Notes under the pieces: generated by a model | The model's input: only the letters and a program-made list of their open reading frames with translations | Database searches by the model: none | Told to the model about the DNA's origin: nothing | DNA from: Micromonospora haikouensis | Lineage (GTDB): Bacteria > Actinomycetota > Actinomycetes > Mycobacteriales > Micromonosporaceae | Direction of reading: 5' to 3' | Assembly (NCBI RefSeq): GCF_900091595.1 | Contig: NZ_FMCW01000003.1 | Span: forward strand, 62,001 to 126,000 | DNA: 64,000 nt | Translations under genes and position numbers: made by a program | Shown here: positions 49,630-57,526 of the stretch, one piece after another | How the letters are laid out: each line of letters opens with the position of its first letter | Position numbering within the stretch: position 1 is the first letter of the stretch

Positions 49630-52539
49630 ATGCCAGCAGGTGACCACACCGAGCTGCCCGTCCTGGTCGGCCGGGATTCCGAACGCGCGCTGCTGCGCGA
49701 GGCGCTGGACCAGGCCCGCGCGGGATGCGGCGGCGCGATCTTCGTGGTCGGCGGCGACGGCCTGGGGAAGTCCCGGTTGACGTTGGAGGCGACGCACCAC
49801 GGGCGGCAGGCCGGCATGGCGGTGCTGGTGGGCCGCGCCGGCTCGACCGGCCCGGCGGTGGCCCTGCGCCCCCTGACCGAGGCGCTCGCCCCCCTGTCCC
49901 GCACCGAGCCCGCCCTGGAACACGCGAGCCTGCGGCCCTACCGGTCCGCCCTCGGCAGGCTCATCCCCCAGGACCTGTCGGTGGGGACGGCGGGTCCACC
50001 GTCGCCCGTGCTGCTCGCCGAGGCGGTGCTGCGGCTGCTCTCGGTCACCGGGGCCGGGCGGGGCTGCCTGCTCGCCCTGGAGGACCTGCACGACACCGAC
50101 CCGGCGACCCTGGCCGTGGTGGAGTACCTGGCCGACAACCTCGCCGACCAGGGCGCGCTGCTGCTGGCCACCCTCCGCGCCGAGCCGGGGCCGGCGTGGG
50201 ACCTGGCGCAGGCCCTGGGCCGGCGGTGCAGCGGCACCGTCCTGCGCCTCGAACCGCTGAGCCGGCGCGCCGTGCGCCTGCTGGTGGCGTCCCGGCTGGG
50301 CCTCGCCCCCGAGCGGATCGCGGAGGCGGTTCTCGACCGGCTCTGCCGCGACAGCGCCGGCAACCCGTTCCTGGCGGCGGAGCTGCTCCGCGCCATGCTC
50401 GACAGCGGCAACCTGGCGGTGCACGGCGACGGGTGCCGGCTGGTCGACGGCGTCCGCACCGAGGTGCCGCCGACCGTGCGGCGCAGCGTCACCGACCAGG
50501 CCGACCGGCTCGGCCCCGCCGGACGGCACCTGCTCACCGCCGCGGCCGTGATCGGCGAGCGGTTCCCGGTCTCCGTGCTCGGCCTGGCGCTGAAGATGGG
50601 GCAGGACGACCTGCTCCGACACCTACGCGCGGCGGTCACGGCCGGACTCGTCACCGCCGAGGGCGGCGACCACGACTGGTACGCGTTCCGCACCATGACC
50701 ACCGCCGTCGCCCTGCTCGGCCAGCTCACCCCCACCGACCGGGCCGCTCTGGCGCACCAGGCGGTGGACGCGGTGAACGAGTCGCACCCGGGCCTGCCCG
50801 GGGACTGGTGCCGGTTCACGGCCCGGCTCACCCGGCTGGCGGGCGACGTGCCGGGCGCCGTACGGCTGCTCGCCCTCGCCGGTCGCCGGGACCTCAACGC
50901 CGGGCGGCTCCGGTCGGCCGCCGAGACCCTCGACGGGGCGTGGCGGCTGGCGGCGACGGGGGTCGACGTCGCGCTGCGCGCCGACGTGCTGCACGAGCTG
51001 CTGTGCGCGCTGCTGGAGAGCGGCGAGGCCGGACGCGGGCTGCGGCTGCTCGACAGCCTCGACGACCTGTGCCACCCGGCGGTCCCGCCCGAGCGGCTGG
51101 CGGCCGTACACGTCCTGTTCGCCCGGCTCGCCCTGCTCGCCGGGCGGCGTACCGACGCCGCCGCGCAGCTCGACTCCGCCCGGACGCTGCTCGGCCCCGG
51201 CGCGTCCGAGCGGCAGACCGCGCCGGTCGACGCCGTCTCCGCCCACCTGGGCCTGGACGCCCCGGGGCGGGCCACCCGGCTCGCCACGCGTGCCGCCGCG
51301 GCTGCGGAGAGCGCCGGGCTGCCCGGCGTCGCCTGCCTCAGCTGGCAGGCGCGGGGGGTGCTGGCCCGCCGGACCGGGCCGGAGGGGGCCCAGCCCTGCT
51401 TCACCCGGATGCGCCGGATCGCCGAGCGGCACCACCTGCCGCTGTGGCGCACCCGGGCCGCCGCCCTGCTCGCCGAGCAGCGGTGGCTGCTCACCGGTGA
51501 CGCCGACGCGCTGGCCCGCAGCGCGGAACGGGCCCGGCAGCTCGGCGCCCACGCGCTGCGCCACGCGGTCGACGTCCGGCTCGCCTGGGACCACGCGCTG
51601 CGGGCCGAGTACGCCGAGGCCGAACGGCTCGTCGAGGAGTGCACGACCGACGCGCAGCGGCTCGGGCTGGGCGAGTCCGCGCCGCTGCTGTCGCTCGTCC
51701 GGGCCGTCTGCGCGGGGCACCGGGGGCGACGGCACGAGCTGGACGCGGCCCTGACCGGCCTGTCGGGCGACGGCGAGCCGGTGGCGGCCCTCGCCCACGG
51801 CATGGCCGCAGCGGTGTGCGCGCTGCTGGAGGAGGACCCGGCGCGGGCGCGCCGGGAGCTGGACCGGGCGGCGGCGTACGACGCAGGCTGTCCCGCGCCC
51901 TATCCGCTCGCCGGCCAGCACGGGCTGGCCCTGCTCCTGGCGGTGCTGCCCGGCGACGCCGACCGGCGGCTCGGCGACGACGCCGGTGGCACGCCCGCCG
52001 GGCGGCTGCACTGGAACCGGCAGTTCGCCCTGCTGGCGAGGGCGGTGCTGCTGGGGCGGCGGGGTGACCGGGAGGCGGCCGGCGCGACGGTGGCGGCCCT
52101 CCGCCGGACCCCCGCCCACCCCGTGGCGCTCCACCTCGGCCTGCGGCTCGTCGCGCCCTGCGCCCACGCGGACCGGTGGGGTGAGCCGGTCGACTGGCTG
52201 CGCGGCGCGGAGGAATACTTCCGGCTGGCGGGGGTGCCGGCACCGGCCCGCGCCTGCCGGGCCCAGCTGCGCGACCTCGGGGTGGTGGTGCCGCACCGGC
52301 GCACCGACAGCCGGGTCCCAAAGCCGCTACGGATGATCGGGGTGACCGAGCGGGAATACGAGGTGCTCCAGCTCATGGCGGACTGGTCGGACAACCGGAG
52401 CATCGCCAGCGAGCTGTTCATCTCCCCACGCACGGTGGAGAAGCACGTGGCGAGCCTGATCGCCAAGACCGAGCAGGCCAACCGGGCGGCGCTGAACCGC
52501 TACGCCGCCCGGGTCCGCGAGGAGGTCAGGCCGGACTGA
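49630..52539 (+). CDS. Large LuxR-family (LAL) ATP-binding regulator
   Basis: The 969-residue regulator has an N-terminal STAND-type ATPase with Walker A GGDGLGKSRL and Walker B-like LLALEDLHDTDPATLAVVEY. A long helical/TPR-like middle follows (about 400-880), and the C-terminal LuxR helix-turn-helix is VTEREYEVLQLMADWSDNRS, then SPRTVEKHVASLIAKT. Such regulators activate specialised-metabolism clusters. GACGGAGGTGCC precedes ATG 49630. Its 3' end overlaps that of the flavin reductase gene by 14 bp. It is the likely cluster-situated activator of the peptide locus. Confidence 0.92.
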   Translation: MPAGDHTELPVLVGRDSERALLREALDQARAGCGGAIFVVGGDGLGKSRLTLEATHHGRQAGMAVLVGRAGSTGPAVALRPLTEALAPLSRTEPALEHASLRPYRSALGRLIPQDLSVGTAGPPSPVLLAEAVLRLLSVTGAGRGCLLALEDLHDTDPATLAVVEYLADNLADQGALLLATLRAEPGPAWDLAQALGRRCSGTVLRLEPLSRRAVRLLVASRLGLAPERIAEAVLDRLCRDSAGNPFLAAELLRAMLDSGNLAVHGDGCRLVDGVRTEVPPTVRRSVTDQADRLGPAGRHLLTAAAVIGERFPVSVLGLALKMGQDDLLRHLRAAVTAGLVTAEGGDHDWYAFRTMTTAVALLGQLTPTDRAALAHQAVDAVNESHPGLPGDWCRFTARLTRLAGDVPGAVRLLALAGRRDLNAGRLRSAAETLDGAWRLAATGVDVALRADVLHELLCALLESGEAGRGLRLLDSLDDLCHPAVPPERLAAVHVLFARLALLAGRRTDAAAQLDSARTLLGPGASERQTAPVDAVSAHLGLDAPGRATRLATRAAAAAESAGLPGVACLSWQARGVLARRTGPEGAQPCFTRMRRIAERHHLPLWRTRAAALLAEQRWLLTGDADALARSAERARQLGAHALRHAVDVRLAWDHALRAEYAEAERLVEECTTDAQRLGLGESAPLLSLVRAVCAGHRGRRHELDAALTGLSGDGEPVAALAHGMAAAVCALLEEDPARARRELDRAAAYDAGCPAPYPLAGQHGLALLLAVLPGDADRRLGDDAGGTPAGRLHWNRQFALLARAVLLGRRGDREAAGATVAALRRTPAHPVALHLGLRLVAPCAHADRWGEPVDWLRGAEEYFRLAGVPAPARACRAQLRDLGVVVPHRRTDSRVPKPLRMIGVTEREYEVLQLMADWSDNRSIASELFISPRTVEKHVASLIAKTEQANRAALNRYAARVREEVRPD

Positions 52540-53116
52540 CCGTCCGGTAGCGGCCGCCGAGGAAGACGGCGGGGTCGGCGTCGTCCGTGGCCTCGCACCA
52601 GTACGGGGAGCCGAGCACCAGCACGTGGTCGGCGACGGCGATCAGCTGGGTCACCGCGCACACGGCCGCCGCCATCGCCCCGTCGAGCAGCGGCATCCCG
52701 TCGAGGGCACGGTGCGCCACCCCGGCGAACCGGTCCTCGACGGCGCCGGTGGCGAACCGGTCGGCCAGTGCGCGCTGCCGGCGGCCCAGCAGGTTCACCG
52801 CGAACCCGCCCTCGGCGGTGATCGCGGCGAGGGTGCGGCTGGTCCGGGCCAGCGAGACGAGGAGCAGCGGCGGATGCAGGGACACGGACGTGAACGCGTT
52901 CACGGTGCAGCCGACGGGGTGCCCCGCCGCGCGGCTGGTGACCACCGCCACGCCGGTGGCCCAGCTGCGCATGAACTCCCGCAGCTCCGGCCCGCCGACG
53001 GGGGTGGCCCGCTCCGGACCCGACCCGCGCGGAGCCGCCCGGTCCGGCCCCGCGCCGTCGGCGGGGGTGGCCCGCTCCGGTCCGGTCACCGCGTGCCGGG
53101 GGACCACGGTGGTCAT
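52526..53116 (-). CDS. Flavin reductase family protein of the peptide locus
   Basis: The 196-residue FMN-binding split-barrel protein has FMRSWATGVAVVTSRAAG, VGCTVNAFTSVSLHPPLLLV and FAVNLLGRRQRALADRFA, and ends GGRYRTV. It would reduce FMN with NAD(P)H or bind flavin for a partner. The ATG overlaps the stop of the TPR gene (ATGA), so it belongs to the protease-TPR-reductase operon. Its likely partner is the HFCD flavoprotein at 56838 or an enzyme not in the window. The N-terminal 40 residues carry a Pro/Ala/Gly-rich GPERATP repeat. Confidence 0.87.
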   Translation of the reverse strand: MTTVVPRHAVTGPERATPADGAGPDRAAPRGSGPERATPVGGPELREFMRSWATGVAVVTSRAAGHPVGCTVNAFTSVSLHPPLLLVSLARTSRTLAAITAEGGFAVNLLGRRQRALADRFATGAVEDRFAGVAHRALDGMPLLDGAMAAAVCAVTQLIAVADHVLVLGSPYWCEATDDADPAVFLGGRYRTVSPA

Positions 53117-55224
53117 CGCGCGCCGGCCAGGTCCGGCCGCCCGGCCGCCCCGCCGGGCCCTCCGGCGGCCGTCCCGTCGAGTTCCGCCTGGCAGCGGGCG
53201 CGGCGGCCGATCAGCTCCGCCCGGTCCGCGCCGGGCAGCTCCAGCGCCCGGCCGTAGTCCGCGACCGCCTCCGCCCACCGGCCCGCCGCCTCGTGGACGA
53301 ACCCCCGGTTGTAGAGCAGGTCCGGGTTGTCGCCGTCCACCGCGAGCGCGGTCGTCAGGTCGGCGACGGCCCTCCCGTGGTCCCCGCCGTCGAACGCCAG
53401 GGCGGCCCGGCTGGCCAGCGCGGCGACCAGCCCCGGGTCGGCCGCCAGCGCCTCGTCGAGGTAGCGGCGGGCGTCCGCCTCCACCCCGTCGGCCAGCGCC
53501 AGCACACCCCGCAGGTGCAGCAGCCGGGCGTCGGCGGGGTGGCGCAGCAGGCCCTCCTCGACGTGCGGCCGGGCGGCGTCGACGGCCCCGTCGTCGAGCA
53601 GCAGGCTGACCAGGTTCACCCGGGCGTCGAGCTGGTCGGGCTCCAGCTCCACCACGTAGCCGAAGTCGGCGATCGCCCCGGCCACGTCACCCAGCTCGGC
53701 CTTGAGGTCGGCCTGGTTGTAGTACAGCTCGAAGAACGGCGGCGACAGGCTGATCGCCGTGTCGCAGTCGGCGACCGCGCCGGTGAGGTCGCCGAGGCGC
53801 CGCCGCACGTCGGCCCGGTCGAAGTAGTAGTCGGCGTAGTTCGGGTCCAGCTCGATGACCCGGGTCAGGTCGATGAGGGCCTCGTCCAGGCGGCCCAGGG
53901 CCAGGTACGCCTTGCCCCGGTTGTGCACGAGCACCGAGCGGTGCAGCCGGTGCTTGTCGCCGGGCAGCTCGCGGTCGAGCCGGTCGAGCCCGTCGTCGAC
54001 CAGCCGCAGCGCCGCCGCCACCCGGCCGAGCCGCATCTCGATCAGCGCCAACCCGTTGTTCTGGAACACCGAGTGGAAGGCGCGCTTCTGCGGGTCGGGC
54101 AGCAGCGAGGCGAGCGCGATGGAGTTGTTGATGTAACCCCGGGCCAGGTGGTGGTCCTTCAGCTCCTCGGGATGAAAACGGGTGTAGAGCATCGCCAGCG
54201 CGTACCCGGTGGACATCTGCAGCTCGGGGTCCGCGTACCGGCTGCGCAGGTCGAGGTACGTCGGTTCCGCCTCGACGGTGCGGCCGAGCACCACCATGGC
54301 CGAACTCGCCCGCGTGCTGAGCAGCCAGAACCGTTCCATCTGCGTGTCCGGGTCGACGATCGCCCGGCCACGGGTCCCGTAGTCGATCACCGCGTGGTAG
54401 TAGCCCAGCGCGCCGCAGTGCCGCGCCGCCTCGTACAGCGCCTCCGCGCCGGCCCCGGCGGGGTCGCTGCCGCGCTCCAGGTGCCAGGGGATCGCGCCGA
54501 GTTCCAGGCTCCACTCGCCCCGCTCGCGCAGCAGCGCGGCGCGCGCGTCGTGCAGCGCCGCCCGCACCTGCGGGTCGGCCTGTTGGTACGCGGCCGACTC
54601 CGCCGGGTCGGTGGAGGTGCCGTCGGCGTCGACGTACGCCCGAAGCAGCGCCTCCGGCCCGCGCCCGGCGGGGTTGGCGGCGCGGGGCAGCTCCGGCAGC
54701 CGGTCGGCGTACCGGTCGAGGGCACCGGTCAGCTCCGGCTCCAGCGGTGCGCCGTCGGTGCCGACGAGCACCCGCACCACGTCGGGTCGCACCCGCCGCA
54801 GGAAGATGGCCAGGAACTCCTGGTCGGTGGGGTCCGCCTGGTCCACCCGGTCGAACGCGAGCCGCAGCGGGAGGCGGCCGGCGCGGGTGGCGTACCCGGC
54901 GAGGAACTCCGTCGCGCCGTGGGCCAGCCGGCGGGTGCGGTTGGCCGGATAGATCCGGGTCCGCTCCTCGGGCACCGCCAGCGAGGTGAGCGTCTCGGGG
55001 GCCGCGTCGAGCGTCCCGCGCAGCTCCGGGGCCGCCGACAGGATCTCGGTCAGGTGCCGCTGCACGAGGTCGGGCCAGCGTTCGTACGCCTGCGGCACGA
55101 GCTGCCGCAGCACGCTGCCCAGCCCGGTGTAGGGGCCGCGCAGGCCCCGGTGCGAGTCGACCGCGAGATCGACCTGCTCGCCGTCGACCGGCGCCGGCCC
55201 GATCCGCCATTGATGTGCAGTCAT
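53113..55224 (-). CDS. Large TPR protein of the peptide locus
   Basis: The 703-residue protein has an N-terminal region (about 1-190) that looks like a decayed P-loop ATPase: GPYTGLGSVLRQLVPQAYER stands where Walker A would be, and LRLAFDRVDQADPTDQEFLA resembles a Walker B segment. At least eight TPR units follow (about 240-690; LDEALIDLTRVIELDPNYAD and LTGAVADCDTAISLSPPFFE are typical). TPR proteins scaffold complexes or bind peptides, so it may recruit the precursor or assemble the modifying enzymes. GAGGAG lies ahead of ATG 55224. Confidence 0.85.
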   Translation of the reverse strand: MTAHQWRIGPAPVDGEQVDLAVDSHRGLRGPYTGLGSVLRQLVPQAYERWPDLVQRHLTEILSAAPELRGTLDAAPETLTSLAVPEERTRIYPANRTRRLAHGATEFLAGYATRAGRLPLRLAFDRVDQADPTDQEFLAIFLRRVRPDVVRVLVGTDGAPLEPELTGALDRYADRLPELPRAANPAGRGPEALLRAYVDADGTSTDPAESAAYQQADPQVRAALHDARAALLRERGEWSLELGAIPWHLERGSDPAGAGAEALYEAARHCGALGYYHAVIDYGTRGRAIVDPDTQMERFWLLSTRASSAMVVLGRTVEAEPTYLDLRSRYADPELQMSTGYALAMLYTRFHPEELKDHHLARGYINNSIALASLLPDPQKRAFHSVFQNNGLALIEMRLGRVAAALRLVDDGLDRLDRELPGDKHRLHRSVLVHNRGKAYLALGRLDEALIDLTRVIELDPNYADYYFDRADVRRRLGDLTGAVADCDTAISLSPPFFELYYNQADLKAELGDVAGAIADFGYVVELEPDQLDARVNLVSLLLDDGAVDAARPHVEEGLLRHPADARLLHLRGVLALADGVEADARRYLDEALAADPGLVAALASRAALAFDGGDHGRAVADLTTALAVDGDNPDLLYNRGFVHEAAGRWAEAVADYGRALELPGADRAELIGRRARCQAELDGTAAGGPGGAAGRPDLAGAR

Positions 55225-55292
55225 GCCGTTGCTCCTCGCTTGGTGGGCCTTGTTCGCGGTGGGTGTCGGGGGAGGTGGGCCGGGCGGGGCCG

Positions 55293-56483
55293 TCAGCCGG
55301 CCGCTGCCGGCTCCGTGGCGGGGGCGGGCCGCCGTCGGGTACGCCCGGCGAGCAGCGGCAGCAGCACGATCTCGAACGCGACCAGCAGCAGCGAGCCGAC
55401 CGAGTCCCAGAAGCCGGGGCCGGTGGGCGAGCCGTGCGCCAGGGCGGTGAAGACCCGGGAGGCGAACTCCAGCACCAGCGGCGCGGTCCACAGGGTGACG
55501 GTGATCAGCAGTGCCGCCACTCCCCCGCAGGTGATCAGCGCGAACCAGGGGGCGAGCTGCCGGTCGCGCGGGGACCAGTCGGCGTCGGCCAGGTCCGCCC
55601 GGCGCACCCCGGGCAGCCAGGCGAGCCGGTCGCGCAGCCAGGCGCGGCTCACCTCGTCCAGGTTCGTGCAGCCCAGCGCCGTGGTCGCCACGTAGTACAG
55701 GTCGGTGCGCAGGAAGACGTAGCACTGCCAGGACATCCGCAGGAGCACGGTGTACGCCACCGCCAGCGCGAGCCGCCCCGGCCAGGACAGGCCGTCGGAC
55801 AGGCCGGCCCAGGCCACGAGCACCAGCGCGCCGAAGAGCACCGCGTCGGCCAGCAGCCCGGCCAGCATCGGCAGGTAGCGCTGCCGGGCCGGCACGGTGA
55901 GCAGGGCGTCCAGCTCGGTCTCCACCACCGCGTAGTAGAGCCGGCGGCCGACCCGCATCTTCGTCGGCAGGCCGAGCCGGCGGGCGGCGAGCAGGTGGTA
56001 CCACTCGTGCCACAGGATGGCCGGCGACTGGCACAGGGCCAGCCCGAGCTGCACGGCCAGCAGCGACGGGACGAAGAACACGTTCGAGGCGTGCGGTCGC
56101 AGCTCCGGCCGGGACACCATGGCCACGGCGGCGGCGACCACGATCAGCGCGTACGCCGCCCAGGCCGGCGGGGAGAAGGCGGCCCGGCCGAGCCGGCGGA
56201 AGCGTACCTTCGGCGCGGTGGCCGGCGGTTCCCCGGCGGCGCGGACGAAGCCGAGTTCGCGCAGCGTGTCGACGAAGTCGGCCATGTCGACGGGCTCGCC
56301 GAAGGTGCGCTGGTACCACTGCTCCGCCTCACCGACCGGCATCCCGTCGGCGAGCCGGCGCAGCAGCGCGACGCCGTCCTCGGGCAGCAGGGCGAAGGAC
56401 GTGGCGTCGACCCGGCCGACCGTCACCCCGTCCCGCTCCGGCACGTAGGTGAGCGGATGGAACTCCAGGCGGGTGCTTGACAT
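55293..56483 (-). CDS. RRE (PqqD-like) fused to an M50-like membrane metalloprotease
   Basis: The 396-residue protein has an N-terminal PqqD-like domain at about residues 10-82 (RDGVTVGRVDATSFALLPED, VDMADFVDTLRELGFV), the fold that binds RiPP leader peptides. A six-span membrane domain follows, with LWHEWYHLLAARRLGLP, an HExxH zinc site at residues 159-163, and FLRTDLYYVATTALGC supplying the third ligand Asp. This is the pattern of site-2-protease-like peptide maturation enzymes. It should grip the leader of the upstream precursor and cut it at the membrane. GGAGGAG lies just before ATG 56483. Confidence 0.88.
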   Translation of the reverse strand: MSSTRLEFHPLTYVPERDGVTVGRVDATSFALLPEDGVALLRRLADGMPVGEAEQWYQRTFGEPVDMADFVDTLRELGFVRAAGEPPATAPKVRFRRLGRAAFSPPAWAAYALIVVAAAVAMVSRPELRPHASNVFFVPSLLAVQLGLALCQSPAILWHEWYHLLAARRLGLPTKMRVGRRLYYAVVETELDALLTVPARQRYLPMLAGLLADAVLFGALVLVAWAGLSDGLSWPGRLALAVAYTVLLRMSWQCYVFLRTDLYYVATTALGCTNLDEVSRAWLRDRLAWLPGVRRADLADADWSPRDRQLAPWFALITCGGVAALLITVTLWTAPLVLEFASRVFTALAHGSPTGPGFWDSVGSLLLVAFEIVLLPLLAGRTRRRPAPATEPAAAG

Positions 56484-56544
56484 CGCTCCTCCAGCGCGTG
56501 GACCGGGCCTTTCGGGGTGGCCTCCCAGGGGTGGACCCGGCGAC

Positions 56545-56574
56545 GGCCGTCCCGGCTCGGGAGCCGGGACGGCC
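56545..56574 (-). terminator. Hairpin between the precursor gene and the protease gene
   Basis: GGCCGTCCCGGCT (56545-56557) pairs exactly with AGCCGGGACGGCC (56562-56574) around a four-base loop, 8 nt after the precursor stop. Such partial terminators behind RiPP precursor genes raise precursor mRNA relative to the enzymes. Confidence 0.8.
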
Positions 56575-56581
56575 GGACCGG

Positions 56582-56662
56582 TCAGCAGCAGTCGGTGCAG
56601 TACAGCGGCGCCGACGTGGTGAGCTTGATGGAGCCCGTCTTGCGGATCGTGATCTTCTTCAT
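56582..56662 (-). CDS. Candidate RiPP precursor peptide ending Cys-Thr-Asp-Cys-Cys
   Basis: A 26-codon gene runs from ATG 56662 to TGA 56584-56582, with GAGGAGGTG seven bases before the start, one of the best ribosome sites in the window. The peptide has a basic N-terminal leader-like part (MKKITIRKTG, then SIKLTTSAPLY) and the tail CTDCC. The T-x-C-C end matches the S-Y-C-C end of epidermin-type lantibiotics, where EpiD decarboxylates the last Cys to form aminovinyl-cysteine. It is followed by a hairpin, an RRE-protease gene, and a divergent EpiD-like gene. It is not homologous to any precursor I know. Confidence 0.8.
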   Translation of the reverse strand: MKKITIRKTGSIKLTTSAPLYCTDCC

Positions 56663-56677
56663 TTCCGTTCACCTCCT

Positions 56678-56707
56678 CGGCCGGCTGGTCGTTGGGGCGG
56701 CCGGCTG
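56678..56707. promoter_or_regulatory. 20-bp-period direct repeat before the precursor gene
   Basis: CGGCCGGCTG occurs at 56678-56687 and 56698-56707, directly upstream of the precursor ribosome site in the 175-bp divergent region. It could be an operator for the LuxR regulator or part of the mRNA leader. No clear -10 for the minus strand is visible. Confidence 0.4.
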
Positions 56708-56837
56708 AGGACGAACCTGCCAGCCGGGCGCGCCCGGCGGCATGGGGAGCGACACCCAAACTCCCGCTCCGCGGCGGGGGCGAAGATGGGGCCGTTCCCC
56801 CATGTCCCCGGCGTCGCCGCGCCGCGACGCTGTCCGG

Positions 56838-57410
56838 ATGCGAGACGACGCGCTTTCGGTGATCATCTGCGGCTCCAGCGCCGCCATGGCCGCCTCCGGC
56901 TACCTGTCCTGGCTGCGCCAGGAGATCGACCTGCCGCTGCGGGTGCTGCTCACCGCCAGCGCCGAGCGGTTCGTGCAGCCCCAGGTCGCCGCCTGGTACG
57001 CCGACGAGGTGTACGCCAGCGGCGACCCCGCGCTGAACCCGACCGAGTTCGCCCGGCGCTCGCTCGGCATCGTGGTCCTGCCGGCGACCGCCGCCACGAT
57101 CGCCGCCGCAGCACTCGGCCTGGCCGGCACCCCCGCGCAGACCGCCCTGCTGGCCAGCGAACGCCCGGCGATCTTCTTCCCGAGCATGAACAGGTCGATG
57201 TGGACGAAGAAGACCACCCGGCGGCATGTGGAGGCGCTGCGCGACGAGGGCCACACCGTCGTCGAACCGCAGGAGCGGGTGATCTTCGAGCTGTGGCGAC
57301 GGGAGAACGCCCTCGGCATCGCCATGCCCCCGCCGGACGCCGTCGCCGAACTCGTGGTGAGCTGGCTGGAGAGCAGCCTGGCCGGCGACTCCGAGGAGCC
57401 GGCCGCCTGA
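56838..57410 (+). CDS. EpiD-type (HFCD) flavoprotein, cysteine decarboxylase-like
   Basis: The 190-residue flavoprotein has the homo-oligomeric flavin-containing Cys decarboxylase fold: IICGSSAAMAASGYLSWLRQ (FMN loop), LRVLLTASAERFV, and the diagnostic PSMNRSMW (residues 115-122, PxMNxxMW). Two landmarks differ from active EpiD/MrsD enzymes: the PASANT motif is PATAAT (82-87, Asn to Ala), and the active-site His position before it reads NPTEFA. It may therefore use altered chemistry on the C-terminal Cys of the divergent precursor. Coenzyme A synthesis (Dfp) is ruled out by the missing second domain. GACGCT 6 nt before ATG 56838 supports a leaderless start. Confidence 0.87.
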   Translation: MRDDALSVIICGSSAAMAASGYLSWLRQEIDLPLRVLLTASAERFVQPQVAAWYADEVYASGDPALNPTEFARRSLGIVVLPATAATIAAAALGLAGTPAQTALLASERPAIFFPSMNRSMWTKKTTRRHVEALRDEGHTVVEPQERVIFELWRRENALGIAMPPPDAVAELVVSWLESSLAGDSEEPAA

Positions 57411-57526
57411 CCGAGTGCGCGAGTCCGTCAAGTCGCCACGTGCGCGTCTGACGGCGCGGGCGCCTGTGGCCGCCGCAGGCAGGGCCTGAGACCTCGCCCG
57501 GGTCACCGGTCGGGCAGGATGGCGGG

